52,640 nucleotides of DNA from HGM04593 sp045647885 (GCA_045647885.1 JAZRMX010000001.1:1-52640); one strand, 5' to 3'. Shown: positions 1-9,846, counted from the first letter of the stretch. Notes: generated from the sequence alone by a model not told the origin. Made by a program: numbers and translations.

Positions 1-568
1 GGATGTTGGTGGGGGTTACATAAACATAGCCGGGTTCGGGGAAGTACATAAAGCTGTTGGCAATTGCATCGCTGACTACGGGAGTGATGGTCTTTACTGC
101 CTCGAACTTACCGTCGGTGCTTATCTTGGCTACGAATGCGTAGTATTGGCTGCCGTCGCCTTCGAGAATTGTCTCCTCGCCATCGGTACCGATGCAGATT
201 ACTGCATCCATATAATGACCGGCAGCATAGAGTGTACCATCGGCTGTGGTGGTGAGGGCAAAGATTTCGGCTGCGCCGAAGATTGTGGTTGCCCACTGCT
301 CCTCGCCTTTACCGTTGTACTTGACAATAGCCGATGAGGTGAGACCTTCGGGGTCGGCAACCTCGCTGTTACCAAAGCTGAATGCTTTGTTGTAAGTGCT
401 CGATACGTATACCGAGCCGTCGGCAGAAACAGTGGTGTTTACACCTCTGATTTCCTGCGATTCCGACACAGGCTCAAACGAAGAGGCCCAAGTCTGGCCG
501 AAGTCGTCCTGTGCATACGTAGCCATAGTGGCCACGCAAGCAACTAAAAATAGTAAAACTTTCTTCAT
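1..568 (-). CDS. Secreted repeat protein, possible beta-propeller (partial, C-terminus off window)
   Basis: An open frame runs from an ATG at 568 on the minus strand to the left edge (189 codons) without a stop. The first 20 residues form a clear signal peptide (MKKVLLFLVACVATMATYAQ), so the protein is exported. The mature part shows evenly spaced strand-like units such as TTVSADGSVYVSSTY, AIVKYNGKGEEQWATTIFG and ALTTTADGTLYAAGHY, the style of SBBP/PQQ-like beta-propeller blades; that fold is inferred. It lies 66 nt downstream of the SusD gene on the same strand, so it is probably the last or a late gene of the SusCD operon. A cell-surface accessory role is likely, but its substrate cannot be read from the visible part. 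Confidence 0.7.
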   Translation of the reverse strand, partial: MKKVLLFLVACVATMATYAQDDFGQTWASSFEPVSESQEIRGVNTTVSADGSVYVSSTYNKAFSFGNSEVADPEGLTSSAIVKYNGKGEEQWATTIFGAAEIFALTTTADGTLYAAGHYMDAVICIGTDGEETILEGDGSQYYAFVAKISTDGKFEAVKTITPVVSDAIANSFMYFPEPGYVYVTPTNI

Positions 569-634
569 AATTTTTTATTAATAAGGTTAATATGTAAATT
601 GTATTCGCTTTTTATAACGTATTTTAAGCGCAGC

Positions 635-2014
635 TTATTTATCCCATATTTCAATCTCCGGGTTAGCTTCAACAGCAGAGGTGGGGAAGCGCATTGTATA
701 TTTATCTGGAGTCAATGTATATATTTCGGGTTCTTTACCCTCGTTATTCTCGAACTTGCCATTCATATCATAGTCATAGGAGTGTGAAAGTTCGGGTTGT
801 GTAGTGCGACGAAGGTCGTACCAACGATGTCCTTCGAATGCAAGTTCACGGGCACGTTCATCGAGAATTTCCTGAATGAGTTGCTCATTATTCATTGCGC
901 CCATAAGTTGTACCGTTGTATTGTATCCACTTGTATCAAGACGTTTCGCTATAAGAGGCAAAAGATAATCTATTGCTTCGCCTGTTTCGCCCAAACGCGC
1001 TGCAGCCTCGGCTGCTGTAAGATACATCTCCGATGTACGGAAACTGCTCACACAATCTTCCACTCCGCCTTTCAGCAGTGAATACGTTGTTACTGTTACA
1101 CGCTTAAAGAATTTTTTAATGCGATGATCACCCTTGCGATACATATTTATAAAATTGCGCGAGGGCATATTTATCACAGTATACATATTGCTGCTGAAAC
1201 GTTCCAAAGAAACTATACTCTCGATTGATTTATAGCTATTGGGCAAAATACTCTCGTTCAATGCTAGATTTTCTATCTCGTTATAAACTTCGAGCACCGC
1301 TTTTGCTGCGTCGAGCGAATTTTGCCAATCACCCATATACAGATAAGCGCGCGCCTTTAGAGCCTGTGCCGATATTTTATTAAAACGGTAGTTTTCCCCT
1401 TCGTCCCATTTTTCCACGTTGAGATACTTTTCGGCCTCATCAAGGTCGCTCAACACCTGACGATAAATATCCTCGACACTGCTGCTACGAGGAATGGCAT
1501 TCACATCGGCAGCCAGCAACATCGGCACGCCGCGTGTTGTCACGGGATTGCAATGTGTATAAGGCTCGGCATAGAGGTTTACAAGAAGAAAATGTGAGTA
1601 GGCGCGCATCATATACGCCTCGCCCACCAACTGGTTGATTTCCTCTTCGGGTGCTTCACTTATCTCGTTGCGGTGTTCAATTATGTAGTTAGCAATGTAG
1701 ATTGGATGATAATATTCGCGCCACGAAAAATAGCTTGTGGTGAGAGAGAGGTTCTCTTTCCACAACCAAAGGTCGAGATAGGCATCCTTATCGGCATCTT
1801 TTGAGGTCTTTGCATCCATATTCAGCTCATCGGTGAGCAAGGTTGTCATATATCTGTCTTTCGCAAACTTGTTATACTCGTAGGTGAGGAGCGAGCGATA
1901 CTCATCGCCAGTTTGTGCAATTACTTTTCCCGTGGGAGTAATGTCGAGAAAATCGTCGCACGCAGTAAAGGCAAGCAGTGCCAAGGTGGCAAAAAGGAGA
2001 TTTTTTATTTTCAT
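635..2014 (-). CDS. SusD/RagB family surface nutrient-binding lipoprotein
   Basis: This is a 459-residue SusD-like lipoprotein, the surface lid that captures substrate over its SusC partner. The N-terminus MKIKNLLFATLALLAFTAC has a lipobox with the lipidated Cys at residue 19, followed by DDFLDITPTGK, the typical SusD start. TPR-like helices and YLTAAEAAARLGETGEAIDYL, then a late ELAFEGHRWYDLRR segment, are family hallmarks. At 459 residues it is shorter than most members (about 500-650). The start lies 29 nt downstream of the SusC stop, so the two are co-transcribed. Ligand specificity is not readable; the absence of glycosidases in the operon and the upstream protease suggest peptides, as for RagB, but that is inference. 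Confidence 0.95.
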   Translation of the reverse strand: MKIKNLLFATLALLAFTACDDFLDITPTGKVIAQTGDEYRSLLTYEYNKFAKDRYMTTLLTDELNMDAKTSKDADKDAYLDLWLWKENLSLTTSYFSWREYYHPIYIANYIIEHRNEISEAPEEEINQLVGEAYMMRAYSHFLLVNLYAEPYTHCNPVTTRGVPMLLAADVNAIPRSSSVEDIYRQVLSDLDEAEKYLNVEKWDEGENYRFNKISAQALKARAYLYMGDWQNSLDAAKAVLEVYNEIENLALNESILPNSYKSIESIVSLERFSSNMYTVINMPSRNFINMYRKGDHRIKKFFKRVTVTTYSLLKGGVEDCVSSFRTSEMYLTAAEAAARLGETGEAIDYLLPLIAKRLDTSGYNTTVQLMGAMNNEQLIQEILDERARELAFEGHRWYDLRRTTQPELSHSYDYDMNGKFENNEGKEPEIYTLTPDKYTMRFPTSAVEANPEIEIWDK

Positions 2015-2043
2015 TGTGTATTGTTCTTTTTAGGTTACGTTTG

Positions 2044-5000
2044 TCAGAAGGTAACATTCAGTCCAAAGATATAACTCTTCGGGATAGGCTGTGCATAGGG
2101 ATTACCCATAGTTTCCGGGTCGAGATAGTTCTCGTAATCGCTTGATATGACAAGCAGGTTGCGACCCTCAAACGAGAGTGATGCCGATGTTACACCCAGC
2201 GGAGCAAGCAGTTTCTTGGGAATGCGGTACCCGAGACGCACACTTTGCAGACGGCAATAATTCTGCTTTTTCACCCAAATATCGAGCATACTGTATGTGT
2301 TATACTCCTGATAGTGTGTGTATTCATCGCCGCGTCCTTCCTTGTTTGTCATAAGCGCCGGCAACGAGGTGTTGGTGTTGGCCGCGGTCCAACGATTAAG
2401 TATATCCTTGTTGGTGTTAAGTCCACGATCGTAATATACCGATGAATATGAAGGCTGCACACGCACCTTCATTCCGAGGTTAAACACAAAGTTCACATTC
2501 AACTGCCAATTACCCCAGTCGAAGGTATTTATGAAACCTCCCGAACATTTAGGCTCCGATGTTCCCATATAGGTATAGAGATCGCGCTGCTCCTCGGCCG
2601 AAAGAGTACTTGCACCGAAGCGGTTAAGTTTAAAGAACTCCTTAGCCGTGAGAAGGTTGCCATCATTGCCTACAAAGAGCGGGTAGCCATCACTGTCGAG
2701 GCCAGCAGTCTTATAAGCAAATATTGCACCTATGGGATAACCTTCACGCGAGGGGGTTGTTGAATTCTCGGCTACGCTCTCATTGAGAATTTTGTTGGTA
2801 TTGAATCCCAAATTCAACATCGTTGTCCACTTGAAATTCTTGGTCTTTATATTTGTGGTGCTCACCGCAAATTCCCAACCCTCGTTCTCCATCGATGCCC
2901 AATTTATGGTAGTGCTTGAAAAGCCTGTTTCCAATGGGAGTTGACGCGAACTGATGAGGTCGGTACCGCGACGGTAATAATAATCGACATTTACACGCAA
3001 ACGATTGTGGAAGAACTCCATATTCAGTCCCACATTGACGTTCTTTGTCTTTTCCCATTTAAGATTTGGGTTTGGAGCTGTTTCGGCAGCAATCACATAC
3101 TCGATATTACCGGGCAGCACCGATATCTTATCGTATTTTCCAATGAGATAAGGCGATGTATTCTTGTCTATGTTACCCTGCAAGCCAAATGACGCGCGCA
3201 GTGAGAGTTCGTCAATCCAATCGGCTTTTTGCAACAACGCCTCTTCCTTTGCACGCCACATTGTACTCACCGAGTATAGTGGCAAATAACGGTACTTCTT
3301 GGCAACACCAAAGACATCGCTGCCATCGAAACGAACACTTGCGCCCAATGTGTAACGATAGAGGTATGTGTAAGAACCTGTAGCAAACCAAGATGCATAG
3401 GCATTCTCGGTCTGTGTTTCCTGATAAAGGGGATAGCTTTCTGCAATGCTTTGCGAGGGGAATACCACCGGTTGTGTGGTGAGAGTACGGCTGTCGTATC
3501 CATAGACGGTGGATGTGGTAGCTCCAGTTTCGGTGTGACGAATTTCGGTACCTCCCATCAATTCAAGGTCGTGTACGTTGAAGAGACGTCTGTTCCATTC
3601 GAGCATAGCCTTCAAGGTCCACTGGTCCGTGTGCGACTCTGTGACTTTGTTCATTCCTCCGTCGGGGAAAATAGACTTACGCTCGCCGTCAATCATAAAT
3701 GTTCCATACTCCTTTAACTTGCGCATTGCATAGCTGTCGTGTCCGGCATAGCGTGTAAGGGTATAGTTGTCGTGCTGCAAGCCAAATTGTGTTACCAATT
3801 TGAGATGACCGGTTATATCGAACCTAGCACCGAAGAGCGCCATAATCGAGCGGTCGATACGCTCTTTCGATGTATTGGCTCGTTCCTCGAAAATATTAAA
3901 ATCGGGAACCTCGCTCTCGCGGCCCTGCACATTCTTGTCGTATATGTAGTTACCTTTTGAGTCAAAAGGAACAAAATAGGGGTTGGCCATACGGGAATAA
4001 TAGACGGGATTTGTGAAGCCCGCAGCATCGGTCATATAGCTCTCCTGTGTACGTTGATTGGCAAATATAGATGCGTCAACAGTGATATAGCGGTTTATCT
4101 TGAAATCACTTTTCAACGTCACATTATAACGCTCGTTCTCTACACCCTTAACATTACCCTGCTCGTCATAAAAACCTACCGATGCATAATAGTGCGCTCT
4201 GTCAGAACCACCGCTTACACTCACATTGTACTCCTGGTTGAATACATCGCGGAAAAGGATATCGTTCCAATCGCTGTTTATGCTACGCAAGCTGTTTATG
4301 CGTTGTTGTGCTTCGGGCGAAAGAGCAACCCAGCCACCAGTCTTATAGGCGTCCATTTCCCCAAGCTCGTTAAGAATATCGGCAACGCCTCCCTTGTTCT
4401 GTCGATAGGTGTAGTCGCTGTTAAGTAAATCGAGTTCAAGATTTACCTTTTCGTCGGAGTTGAGCAGATTCAAACGGTCAATGTCCATAGTCGGGCTGTA
4501 AGTGAGCTTGCTTGAAACATTGACAACAGGACGTCCCTCTTTACCTTTTTTTGTTGTAATAACGATAACTCCGTTGGCTGCGCGCGCACCATAGATTGCT
4601 GTGGCAGCAGCATCTTTCAGCACGGTAATATTCTCTATATCCGAGGGATTGATGCCTGCGATGCTGGTCTGGTATATCTCATCAATATCATTGAGATTCT
4701 CTATTGCGGGAATCTCATTACCCTCCATAGGGATTCCGTCGAGCACCCACAGAGGCTCCTGCACGCCGTTTATCGAGGCGGTTCCACGTATGCGGATTTT
4801 TACCGGTGCACCGGGCGCGCCACTCGACGATACAGATGAAAGACCAGCCACCTGTCCGGCCAGAGCCTGGTCGATGTTCTTGACTGCACCCACCGTTTCA
4901 TCGGATATTTTAACCGTTGTAACGGCTGCGGTGAGCTTGCGACGGTCAATCTGCTGATAACCAGTTACCACAAACTCTTCGAGGTTCTGATTTACGGGGT

Positions 5001-5295
5001 GTAATGTAACGATATAATGGCTAACGCCCGATTCAAGGGGCACTTTTTTCGTTTTATAGCCCATAGAACTAATTGTAAGCTCTTTAACACCGGACGACAA
5101 CGACAAAAGGAATTTACCTTCGCCGTCGGTAACAGTGCCTTTTGTTTCCTTACCCTCCTTTATAGTAACCATAGCACCGACAAGGAACTCGTCCATATAC
5201 ATTTCATCCCTTACAACACCGGTGATTGTGCGCATTTGTGCAAATGCAGCAATTACGCACATTGCCAAAAGTGATAGTAGACCTATTCTTTTCAT
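2044..5295 (-). CDS. SusC/RagA family TonB-linked outer-membrane receptor
   Basis: A 1083-residue TonB-dependent importer with a signal peptide (MKRIGLLSLLAMCVIAAFAQ). It has an N-terminal carboxypeptidase-D-regulatory-like domain (about residues 22-105), a connecting stretch with EEFVVTGYQQIDRRKLTAAV, a plug with the SusC signature LWVLDGIPMEG and KDAAATAIYGARAANGVI, and a long beta-barrel ending in a terminal Phe (FGLNVTF), the usual outer-membrane insertion signal. No N-terminal STN signalling domain is visible, and no FecI/FecR-type regulator pair is nearby. It sits 24 nt after the protease gene and 29 nt before SusD, forming the core uptake pair of the operon. Family assignment is firm; the substrate is unknown. 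Confidence 0.97.
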   Translation of the reverse strand: MKRIGLLSLLAMCVIAAFAQMRTITGVVRDEMYMDEFLVGAMVTIKEGKETKGTVTDGEGKFLLSLSSGVKELTISSMGYKTKKVPLESGVSHYIVTLHPVNQNLEEFVVTGYQQIDRRKLTAAVTTVKISDETVGAVKNIDQALAGQVAGLSSVSSSGAPGAPVKIRIRGTASINGVQEPLWVLDGIPMEGNEIPAIENLNDIDEIYQTSIAGINPSDIENITVLKDAAATAIYGARAANGVIVITTKKGKEGRPVVNVSSKLTYSPTMDIDRLNLLNSDEKVNLELDLLNSDYTYRQNKGGVADILNELGEMDAYKTGGWVALSPEAQQRINSLRSINSDWNDILFRDVFNQEYNVSVSGGSDRAHYYASVGFYDEQGNVKGVENERYNVTLKSDFKINRYITVDASIFANQRTQESYMTDAAGFTNPVYYSRMANPYFVPFDSKGNYIYDKNVQGRESEVPDFNIFEERANTSKERIDRSIMALFGARFDITGHLKLVTQFGLQHDNYTLTRYAGHDSYAMRKLKEYGTFMIDGERKSIFPDGGMNKVTESHTDQWTLKAMLEWNRRLFNVHDLELMGGTEIRHTETGATTSTVYGYDSRTLTTQPVVFPSQSIAESYPLYQETQTENAYASWFATGSYTYLYRYTLGASVRFDGSDVFGVAKKYRYLPLYSVSTMWRAKEEALLQKADWIDELSLRASFGLQGNIDKNTSPYLIGKYDKISVLPGNIEYVIAAETAPNPNLKWEKTKNVNVGLNMEFFHNRLRVNVDYYYRRGTDLISSRQLPLETGFSSTTINWASMENEGWEFAVSTTNIKTKNFKWTTMLNLGFNTNKILNESVAENSTTPSREGYPIGAIFAYKTAGLDSDGYPLFVGNDGNLLTAKEFFKLNRFGASTLSAEEQRDLYTYMGTSEPKCSGGFINTFDWGNWQLNVNFVFNLGMKVRVQPSYSSVYYDRGLNTNKDILNRWTAANTNTSLPALMTNKEGRGDEYTHYQEYNTYSMLDIWVKKQNYCRLQSVRLGYRIPKKLLAPLGVTSASLSFEGRNLLVISSDYENYLDPETMGNPYAQPIPKSYIFGLNVTF

Positions 5296-5319
5296 CTATA
5301 TAATGTTTCTTTCAGTTTA

Positions 5320-7905
5320 TTATTTCTGTAATCCAAGAGCTGTCTGTATACGCAGAATTACATCGTCATAGTGCATTTGTGTACTCAGGTCACCGCTTGT
5401 CCTGCGATTTTTCATCAAGCGCATAATTCTTATAAGTTCACTGCGTTTCACGCTCAAAGCGTCGCTGGTACGGGTAATCTGCGTCATAGTCATATCAATG
5501 ATGCGCGGAGCACTGCTGCTTACCCCATTATCATCGGCAAGGTTCTTGTTTATCTTGACACCCTCATTCTCTGCGGCAGCAGTGATGAGTGCATCGACAA
5601 AACTCTTTTGCAGACTGCGCTCCATCACATTAAGTTTCTGCCCAGCAATAGTCTTGCGGAAGATTGACTTGTGGAGCATATCAAGCATTTCCACTGCCGA
5701 GAAGGCTTTGTCACCGTTCATCCACTCATTCTGATACATTCTTACAATGCGCTCGTTGGCAAGTAAATCCCACAGAATGTAGTTTTGTTGGTTTTTGAGC
5801 AGCATCGCAGGTTCCTGTTCCGTGGTACCTATCGGTGTTCTGCGCAACGGGAATATCTGTGTTGAGAAGGGGGAGCCGAAGAGCCACTCCGGGAAGCACA
5901 ACACTTCGTCGAGGAGGAATTGCACAGCTTCGCGCTGACGCTCTTTCTCAACAAAAGTATAGGCACTCTTTTCGGGATTGTCAATCCACTCAATGGTGGG
6001 ACGGTCTATATAAATACCGCCGATATTTGCCATTACGTGATAGTGGAAGAGGTTCCATTGATAAATGATGGCCGAATAGAGATTTGCAGCTTCATCGTAG
6101 TTCTGCCCAGCCTTGTTGTTGCGTGTCCACTCAACCAAATTGGGCATAATGCGTTTGAGATTCTCAATACCCAAACGTGCCGACTTTACCGGATCGTCGC
6201 CTAAGTCCTCACTCAACGCTCTGGGATCGATAGCCGAGCGCTGGGACTGTGTTTCGCTGTAACGATACTCTATGCCTTTGTGCTTTGCTATAAATTCCGC
6301 AAGCACCTTCTCCTCATCGGTTCCGGCAGGATACCAGCGATAGCCCCACTCTATTGCCATAAAATCATAAGGGCCTATATTGGGAGACATTACTTTTACA
6401 CCGTCGCCAGGCTGTGCCACATAGTTGAAACGTGCATAATCCATAATACTTGCCGATGTTCCACCCATACGCGAGGTAAATGAAGCCGAGCGCAAAGAGT
6501 CGGTAGGATAGGCTGCCGACGCCATCATATTATGGCGCAATCCCAAAGAGTGCCCCACCTCGTGGCAAGCCACGAAACGCACTGCGTCACCTATAAGTTC
6601 AATGGGCAATTCAAGAGAACGGGCGCGGGGATCCACTGCACCGGTCTGCACTATAATCCATTCGCTGATAAGCGACTGAACATTGTGCCACCATATAATA
6701 TCGGCCTCCAGTATCTCGCCTGTGCGAGGGTCTATGGTCGAAGGGCCCATAGCATTTGCTTTCTCCGACGCTGCGTATGTCAATACCGAGTAGTGAATAT
6801 CATCGCCATCAACATCGAGTGTGTCGTGAGGGATTATAGCCTGTACGGCATTCTTAAAGCCGGCCTTCTCAAAGGCACGGTTCCAGTCCAATATTCCCTC
6901 AACAATATAGGGACGTAAATGTTCGGGCACAGCATCTCCAATATAGAATTTGATGGGTTTCACAGGCTCCGTCAGTTCACCACGCATATATGCAGCAGTG
7001 TCGCTCGGTTCCAAACGCCAACGTGTGATGTAGCGGGTATGCTCCACCTTTTGCTGTTGGTCGTTGTAAATTGTTGCAGGGGTGGAAAAGTAGCCCACAC
7101 GCCAATCTTCGCGTCGACGTGCCATAGGCTCGTCGGGCAACAGACATATAGCTGTACTCACAACAACGGTAACATTAACCTTCGACAACCCCTCGCGCAC
7201 TGTTGTGGTAAGTTCCGACAATGCAACTACACTGCGCTCGTACGCCTTTATACTTACAATACGTGAGAGTTCTGCCACCGGCGATGTTCCAATGTTTATA
7301 TCGTTGAACACGTCGTTGAACACATTTTTCTTACCGTTGAAAAAGTCGTTTATTTTGAATATCACCGAACTTGAATCGGGAGAGACACACTCCACTTTAA
7401 GTGAAGCAATTATGGGGTCGATGTAATTGTCGGCCACCGAACGTGCCAAGCGAGAGCCCTCGGGAACTTCGGGTGTAAGACGTTGTTGATGGATTTTTAC
7501 CGTGTTGCTCTTTTTATCCCATTCGAAGCGCACCACCTGATTGGCATAATTGATACCTTTGTTTGCACTCGATTCATTCAGTTCTCTGGGCACTTGCTGC
7601 AATTTGTTCGACACAAGGAACTGCTTGCCCAACAAACGTGTAGGCAGTTCAAGAAGTACAGTATCCTCCTTCTGTATCACGTTCATCACTCCCGACATTG
7701 CAAGAGAATCGCGCCCTGTCATTTTTTTGTAGGGCGAAGAAGGAGCGGGAGATTCAACCGTAGACTTCTTCTTAAAAAAAAGAAATCCTTTTTTCGACTT
7801 TTTATCGTCACTCTTCGTTGTTGCAGCATCGTCGGCAAAAGCATTGCTCACACCCCCCAAAGAGAGTGCTGCAACCAGAATCATAGTAAAGATGTTTAAA
7901 TTCAT
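5320..7905 (-). CDS. Zinc-dependent metalloprotease, DUF5118/DUF5117/DUF4953 type
   Basis: An 861-residue secreted protease. A signal peptide (cleavage near SNAFA-DDA) is followed by a Lys-rich linker, a short DUF5118-like segment (about 55-105), a DUF5117-like region (about 105-290) and the catalytic metzincin-like domain. The zinc motif HExxHxxGxxH is intact at residues 448-458 (HEVGHSLGLRH), with the Met-turn candidate SIMDYARFNY downstream. It is the first gene of the operon, 24 nt ahead of SusC, and has its own -7 element at 7951-7958. Family members are common in Bacteroidetes and often occur near SusCD pairs; degrading proteins or peptides for SusCD uptake is my inference. No T9SS sorting domain is seen at its C-terminus. 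Confidence 0.9.
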   Translation of the reverse strand: MNLNIFTMILVAALSLGGVSNAFADDAATTKSDDKKSKKGFLFFKKKSTVESPAPSSPYKKMTGRDSLAMSGVMNVIQKEDTVLLELPTRLLGKQFLVSNKLQQVPRELNESSANKGINYANQVVRFEWDKKSNTVKIHQQRLTPEVPEGSRLARSVADNYIDPIIASLKVECVSPDSSSVIFKINDFFNGKKNVFNDVFNDINIGTSPVAELSRIVSIKAYERSVVALSELTTTVREGLSKVNVTVVVSTAICLLPDEPMARRREDWRVGYFSTPATIYNDQQQKVEHTRYITRWRLEPSDTAAYMRGELTEPVKPIKFYIGDAVPEHLRPYIVEGILDWNRAFEKAGFKNAVQAIIPHDTLDVDGDDIHYSVLTYAASEKANAMGPSTIDPRTGEILEADIIWWHNVQSLISEWIIVQTGAVDPRARSLELPIELIGDAVRFVACHEVGHSLGLRHNMMASAAYPTDSLRSASFTSRMGGTSASIMDYARFNYVAQPGDGVKVMSPNIGPYDFMAIEWGYRWYPAGTDEEKVLAEFIAKHKGIEYRYSETQSQRSAIDPRALSEDLGDDPVKSARLGIENLKRIMPNLVEWTRNNKAGQNYDEAANLYSAIIYQWNLFHYHVMANIGGIYIDRPTIEWIDNPEKSAYTFVEKERQREAVQFLLDEVLCFPEWLFGSPFSTQIFPLRRTPIGTTEQEPAMLLKNQQNYILWDLLANERIVRMYQNEWMNGDKAFSAVEMLDMLHKSIFRKTIAGQKLNVMERSLQKSFVDALITAAAENEGVKINKNLADDNGVSSSAPRIIDMTMTQITRTSDALSVKRSELIRIMRLMKNRRTSGDLSTQMHYDDVILRIQTALGLQK

Positions 7906-7950
7906 AGAAGTTTATAATCTCAAATACCTTATTAAATAGAAAACAGGATG

Positions 7951-7958
7951 CAAAATTA
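7951..7958 (-). promoter_or_regulatory. -7 element TAATTTTG for the protease-SusCD operon
   Basis: On the minus strand TAATTTTG matches the Bacteroidetes -7 consensus TAnnTTTG, 45 nt before the protease ATG at 7905, in a very AT-rich stretch. No clear TTTG -33 box sits at the usual distance, so the call is moderate. Confidence 0.45.
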
Positions 7959-8035
7959 ATGCAAAAATTAATATTTACATAATATTTAATATAAAATATA
8001 AAAGTATGTTACGATTATAAACTCTACTTCAACAT

Positions 8036-8329
8036 TCACTTTTTCCTCTTCGGATTGGCAGGGAACCATCCCTTTTCCACTCTTTTCTTCTGCTCAAAAA
8101 CCTCGCCGATACTCCAGAAAGAGGAGAAAGCTACCACGCCTAACAAAATAGAAACCAGCAGATTAGCCACAAGCAAAGAACCTGCAGCGGCAAGTACTCC
8201 TGCAATAAGAAAAAGCCACCAGCTTTTCACCCCAATATAATATTCAGCCTTTATCACAAGAGGGTGAAAAAGACCTATTACAAGAAACGTTGCAACACCT
8301 ATAAGTATTCCCGAAAAATTAATCTCCAT
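8036..8329 (-). CDS. DUF4491 family small inner-membrane protein
   Basis: A 97-residue protein with three hydrophobic segments (about residues 6-22, 36-57 and 58-75) and a basic C-terminal tail. FHPLVIKAEYYIG, the SILLGVVAFSSFWSI segment and the ending FEQKKRVEKGWFPANPKR are characteristic of the DUF4491 family of Bacteroidetes; its function is unknown. A -7 element lies at 8348-8355, leaving a leader of only about 12 nt. It is divergent from the fucosidase gene and separated by 130 nt from the protease gene, so it is a single-gene unit. The assignment is by family resemblance and length; no biochemical role can be proposed. Confidence 0.85.
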   Translation of the reverse strand: MEINFSGILIGVATFLVIGLFHPLVIKAEYYIGVKSWWLFLIAGVLAAAGSLLVANLLVSILLGVVAFSSFWSIGEVFEQKKRVEKGWFPANPKRKK

Positions 8330-8347
8330 AACTCATTTTTTACAGGG

Positions 8348-8355
8348 CAAATATA
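8348..8355 (-). promoter_or_regulatory. -7 element TATATTTG for the DUF4491 gene
   Basis: On the minus strand TATATTTG fits TAnnTTTG exactly and lies 18 nt upstream of the ATG at 8329. It is the minus-strand half of a divergent promoter region shared with the fucosidase. Confidence 0.55.
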
Positions 8356-8410
8356 CTGCATATGGAACAAAAAAAAATGGCAAAACATATTCTTTTATAC
8401 AATAATCATT

Positions 8411-8418
8411 TACTTTTG
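8411..8418 (+). promoter_or_regulatory. -7 element TACTTTTG for the fucosidase gene
   Basis: TACTTTTG matches TAnnTTTG and lies 30 nt upstream of the ATG at 8449. It falls inside the longer open frame that begins at 8362, which supports the downstream start. Confidence 0.55.
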
Positions 8419-8448
8419 CACGAATCACTAACAAAACACCCATTTACA

Positions 8449-9768
8449 ATGAAAAATACCACAATAGGTTTAATGTTATGCACGTTCCTTTGCGCAACAC
8501 TCTTAACCGCCACTGCACAGACAGACGGCTACGCTCCCACGCCCGAAAACTTACAGGCTCGTAAAGAATTTGCCGACAGCAAGTTGGGAATCTTCATCCA
8601 CTGGGGCATATATAGTGTATTCGCCCAAGGTGAATGGTATATGCAAAACGAAAAAATAGACAAGAACGAATACGCAAAAGTTGCCGATGCTTTTTACCCA
8701 CACCGCTTCGATGCAAAGGCGTGGGTGGCTGCAATAAAGGATGCCGGCGCAAAATATATCTGTTTCACCAGCCGCCACCACGACAGTTTCTCAATGTGGG
8801 ACACTGAAGAGAGCGACTTCAACATTGTTGATGCCACCCCATTCGGGCGCGATGTAATAAAGGAACTTGCCGACGAGTGCCACAGACAAGGCATAAGACT
8901 GCACCTGTACTATTCTCACCTCGACTGGAAACGCGACGAGTATCCCGTGGGGCGCACCGGACTGAGAATAATTGGCCGCGACACCACAAAAACAGATTGG
9001 AACAGCTATTATGGCTTTATGAACCGACAGCTGACGGAACTGCTTACCAATTATGGCGAGATTGGCGCAATTTGGTTCGATGGCTGGTGGGATCACGAAA
9101 AAGACAGCATTCCCTTTGATTGGCAACTTGAGGAGCAATACGCCCTCATACACAAGCTGCAGCCACAATGCCTTGTTGGCAACAACCACCACCAAACACC
9201 GTTTGAGGGGGAGGATATACAGATTTTCGAGCGCGACCTGCCGGGAGAGAACAAGGCCGGCCTCTCGGGACAAGAGGTGAGCCGCCTGCCACTTGAAACT
9301 TGCCAGACAATGAACGGGATGTGGGGATATAAATTGGTTGATCAAGAATACAAAAGCGCTGAAGCGCTCATACAATACCTGGTGGGTGCTGCCGGTAAGG
9401 GAGCAAACCTCTTGCTGAACGTGGGACCCCAACCTAATGGTGAGTTGCCGGCCACAGCATTGCAAAGACTAAAAGAGATGGGTGAGTGGACAAAAGTTTA
9501 TGGCGAGAGCATATACGGAACAACAGCCGGGGATATTTCTCCACAACCCTGGGGCGTGACCACCCGCAAGGGCAACCGCCTTTTCATCCACATAATGGAC
9601 TACGACAAAAAAGAGCTCACCATACCCCTCGACTGCAAGGTAAAAAAGATTGAAAAATTTCCCGATAAAAAGAGCATAAAATATAAAAAGAGCAAGGATG
9701 GGGTGACACTTATATTTGATGAAAAACCCTCGGGAGTAGATTACATTGTAGAAATTACCACCCGATAA
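8449..9768 (+). CDS. GH29 alpha-L-fucosidase, exported
   Basis: This 439-residue glycoside hydrolase family 29 enzyme removes terminal alpha-linked L-fucose from glycans. The chosen start gives a signal peptide (MKNTTIGLMLCTFLCATLL...TATAQ), and the promoter at 8411-8418 lies just upstream; the same frame is open from 8362 but that would bury the signal. Family motifs are KLGIFIHWGIYSVFAQGEWY, FTSRHHDSFSMWDT and GAIWFDGWWDHEKD, with the predicted nucleophile Asp at residue 211 in the WFD motif. A short beta-rich C-terminal domain follows the TIM barrel (about residue 350 on). No lipobox is visible, so a periplasmic location is expected. Fucose transport (fucP) is encoded 14 kb away, which fits fucose salvage. 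Confidence 0.93.
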   Translation: MKNTTIGLMLCTFLCATLLTATAQTDGYAPTPENLQARKEFADSKLGIFIHWGIYSVFAQGEWYMQNEKIDKNEYAKVADAFYPHRFDAKAWVAAIKDAGAKYICFTSRHHDSFSMWDTEESDFNIVDATPFGRDVIKELADECHRQGIRLHLYYSHLDWKRDEYPVGRTGLRIIGRDTTKTDWNSYYGFMNRQLTELLTNYGEIGAIWFDGWWDHEKDSIPFDWQLEEQYALIHKLQPQCLVGNNHHQTPFEGEDIQIFERDLPGENKAGLSGQEVSRLPLETCQTMNGMWGYKLVDQEYKSAEALIQYLVGAAGKGANLLLNVGPQPNGELPATALQRLKEMGEWTKVYGESIYGTTAGDISPQPWGVTTRKGNRLFIHIMDYDKKELTIPLDCKVKKIEKFPDKKSIKYKKSKDGVTLIFDEKPSGVDYIVEITTR

Positions 9769-9813
9769 AGGCTGTTTTTCTCACTACGCACGCGATTTAT
9801 AATATATATTTAC

Positions 9814-9821
9814 TATATTTG
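9814..9821 (+). promoter_or_regulatory. -7 element TATATTTG for the ABC transporter gene
   Basis: TATATTTG matches TAnnTTTG, 26 nt upstream of the GTG start at 9847, in the AT-rich gap after the fucosidase. Confidence 0.55.
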
Positions 9822-9846
9822 CAAAGTTTGATAAAAAGCACATCGC

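Noticed and set aside
8791..9465. 224-residue minus-strand open frame antisense to the fucosidase
   Set aside because: Shadow frame; the GH29 motifs are on the plus strand.
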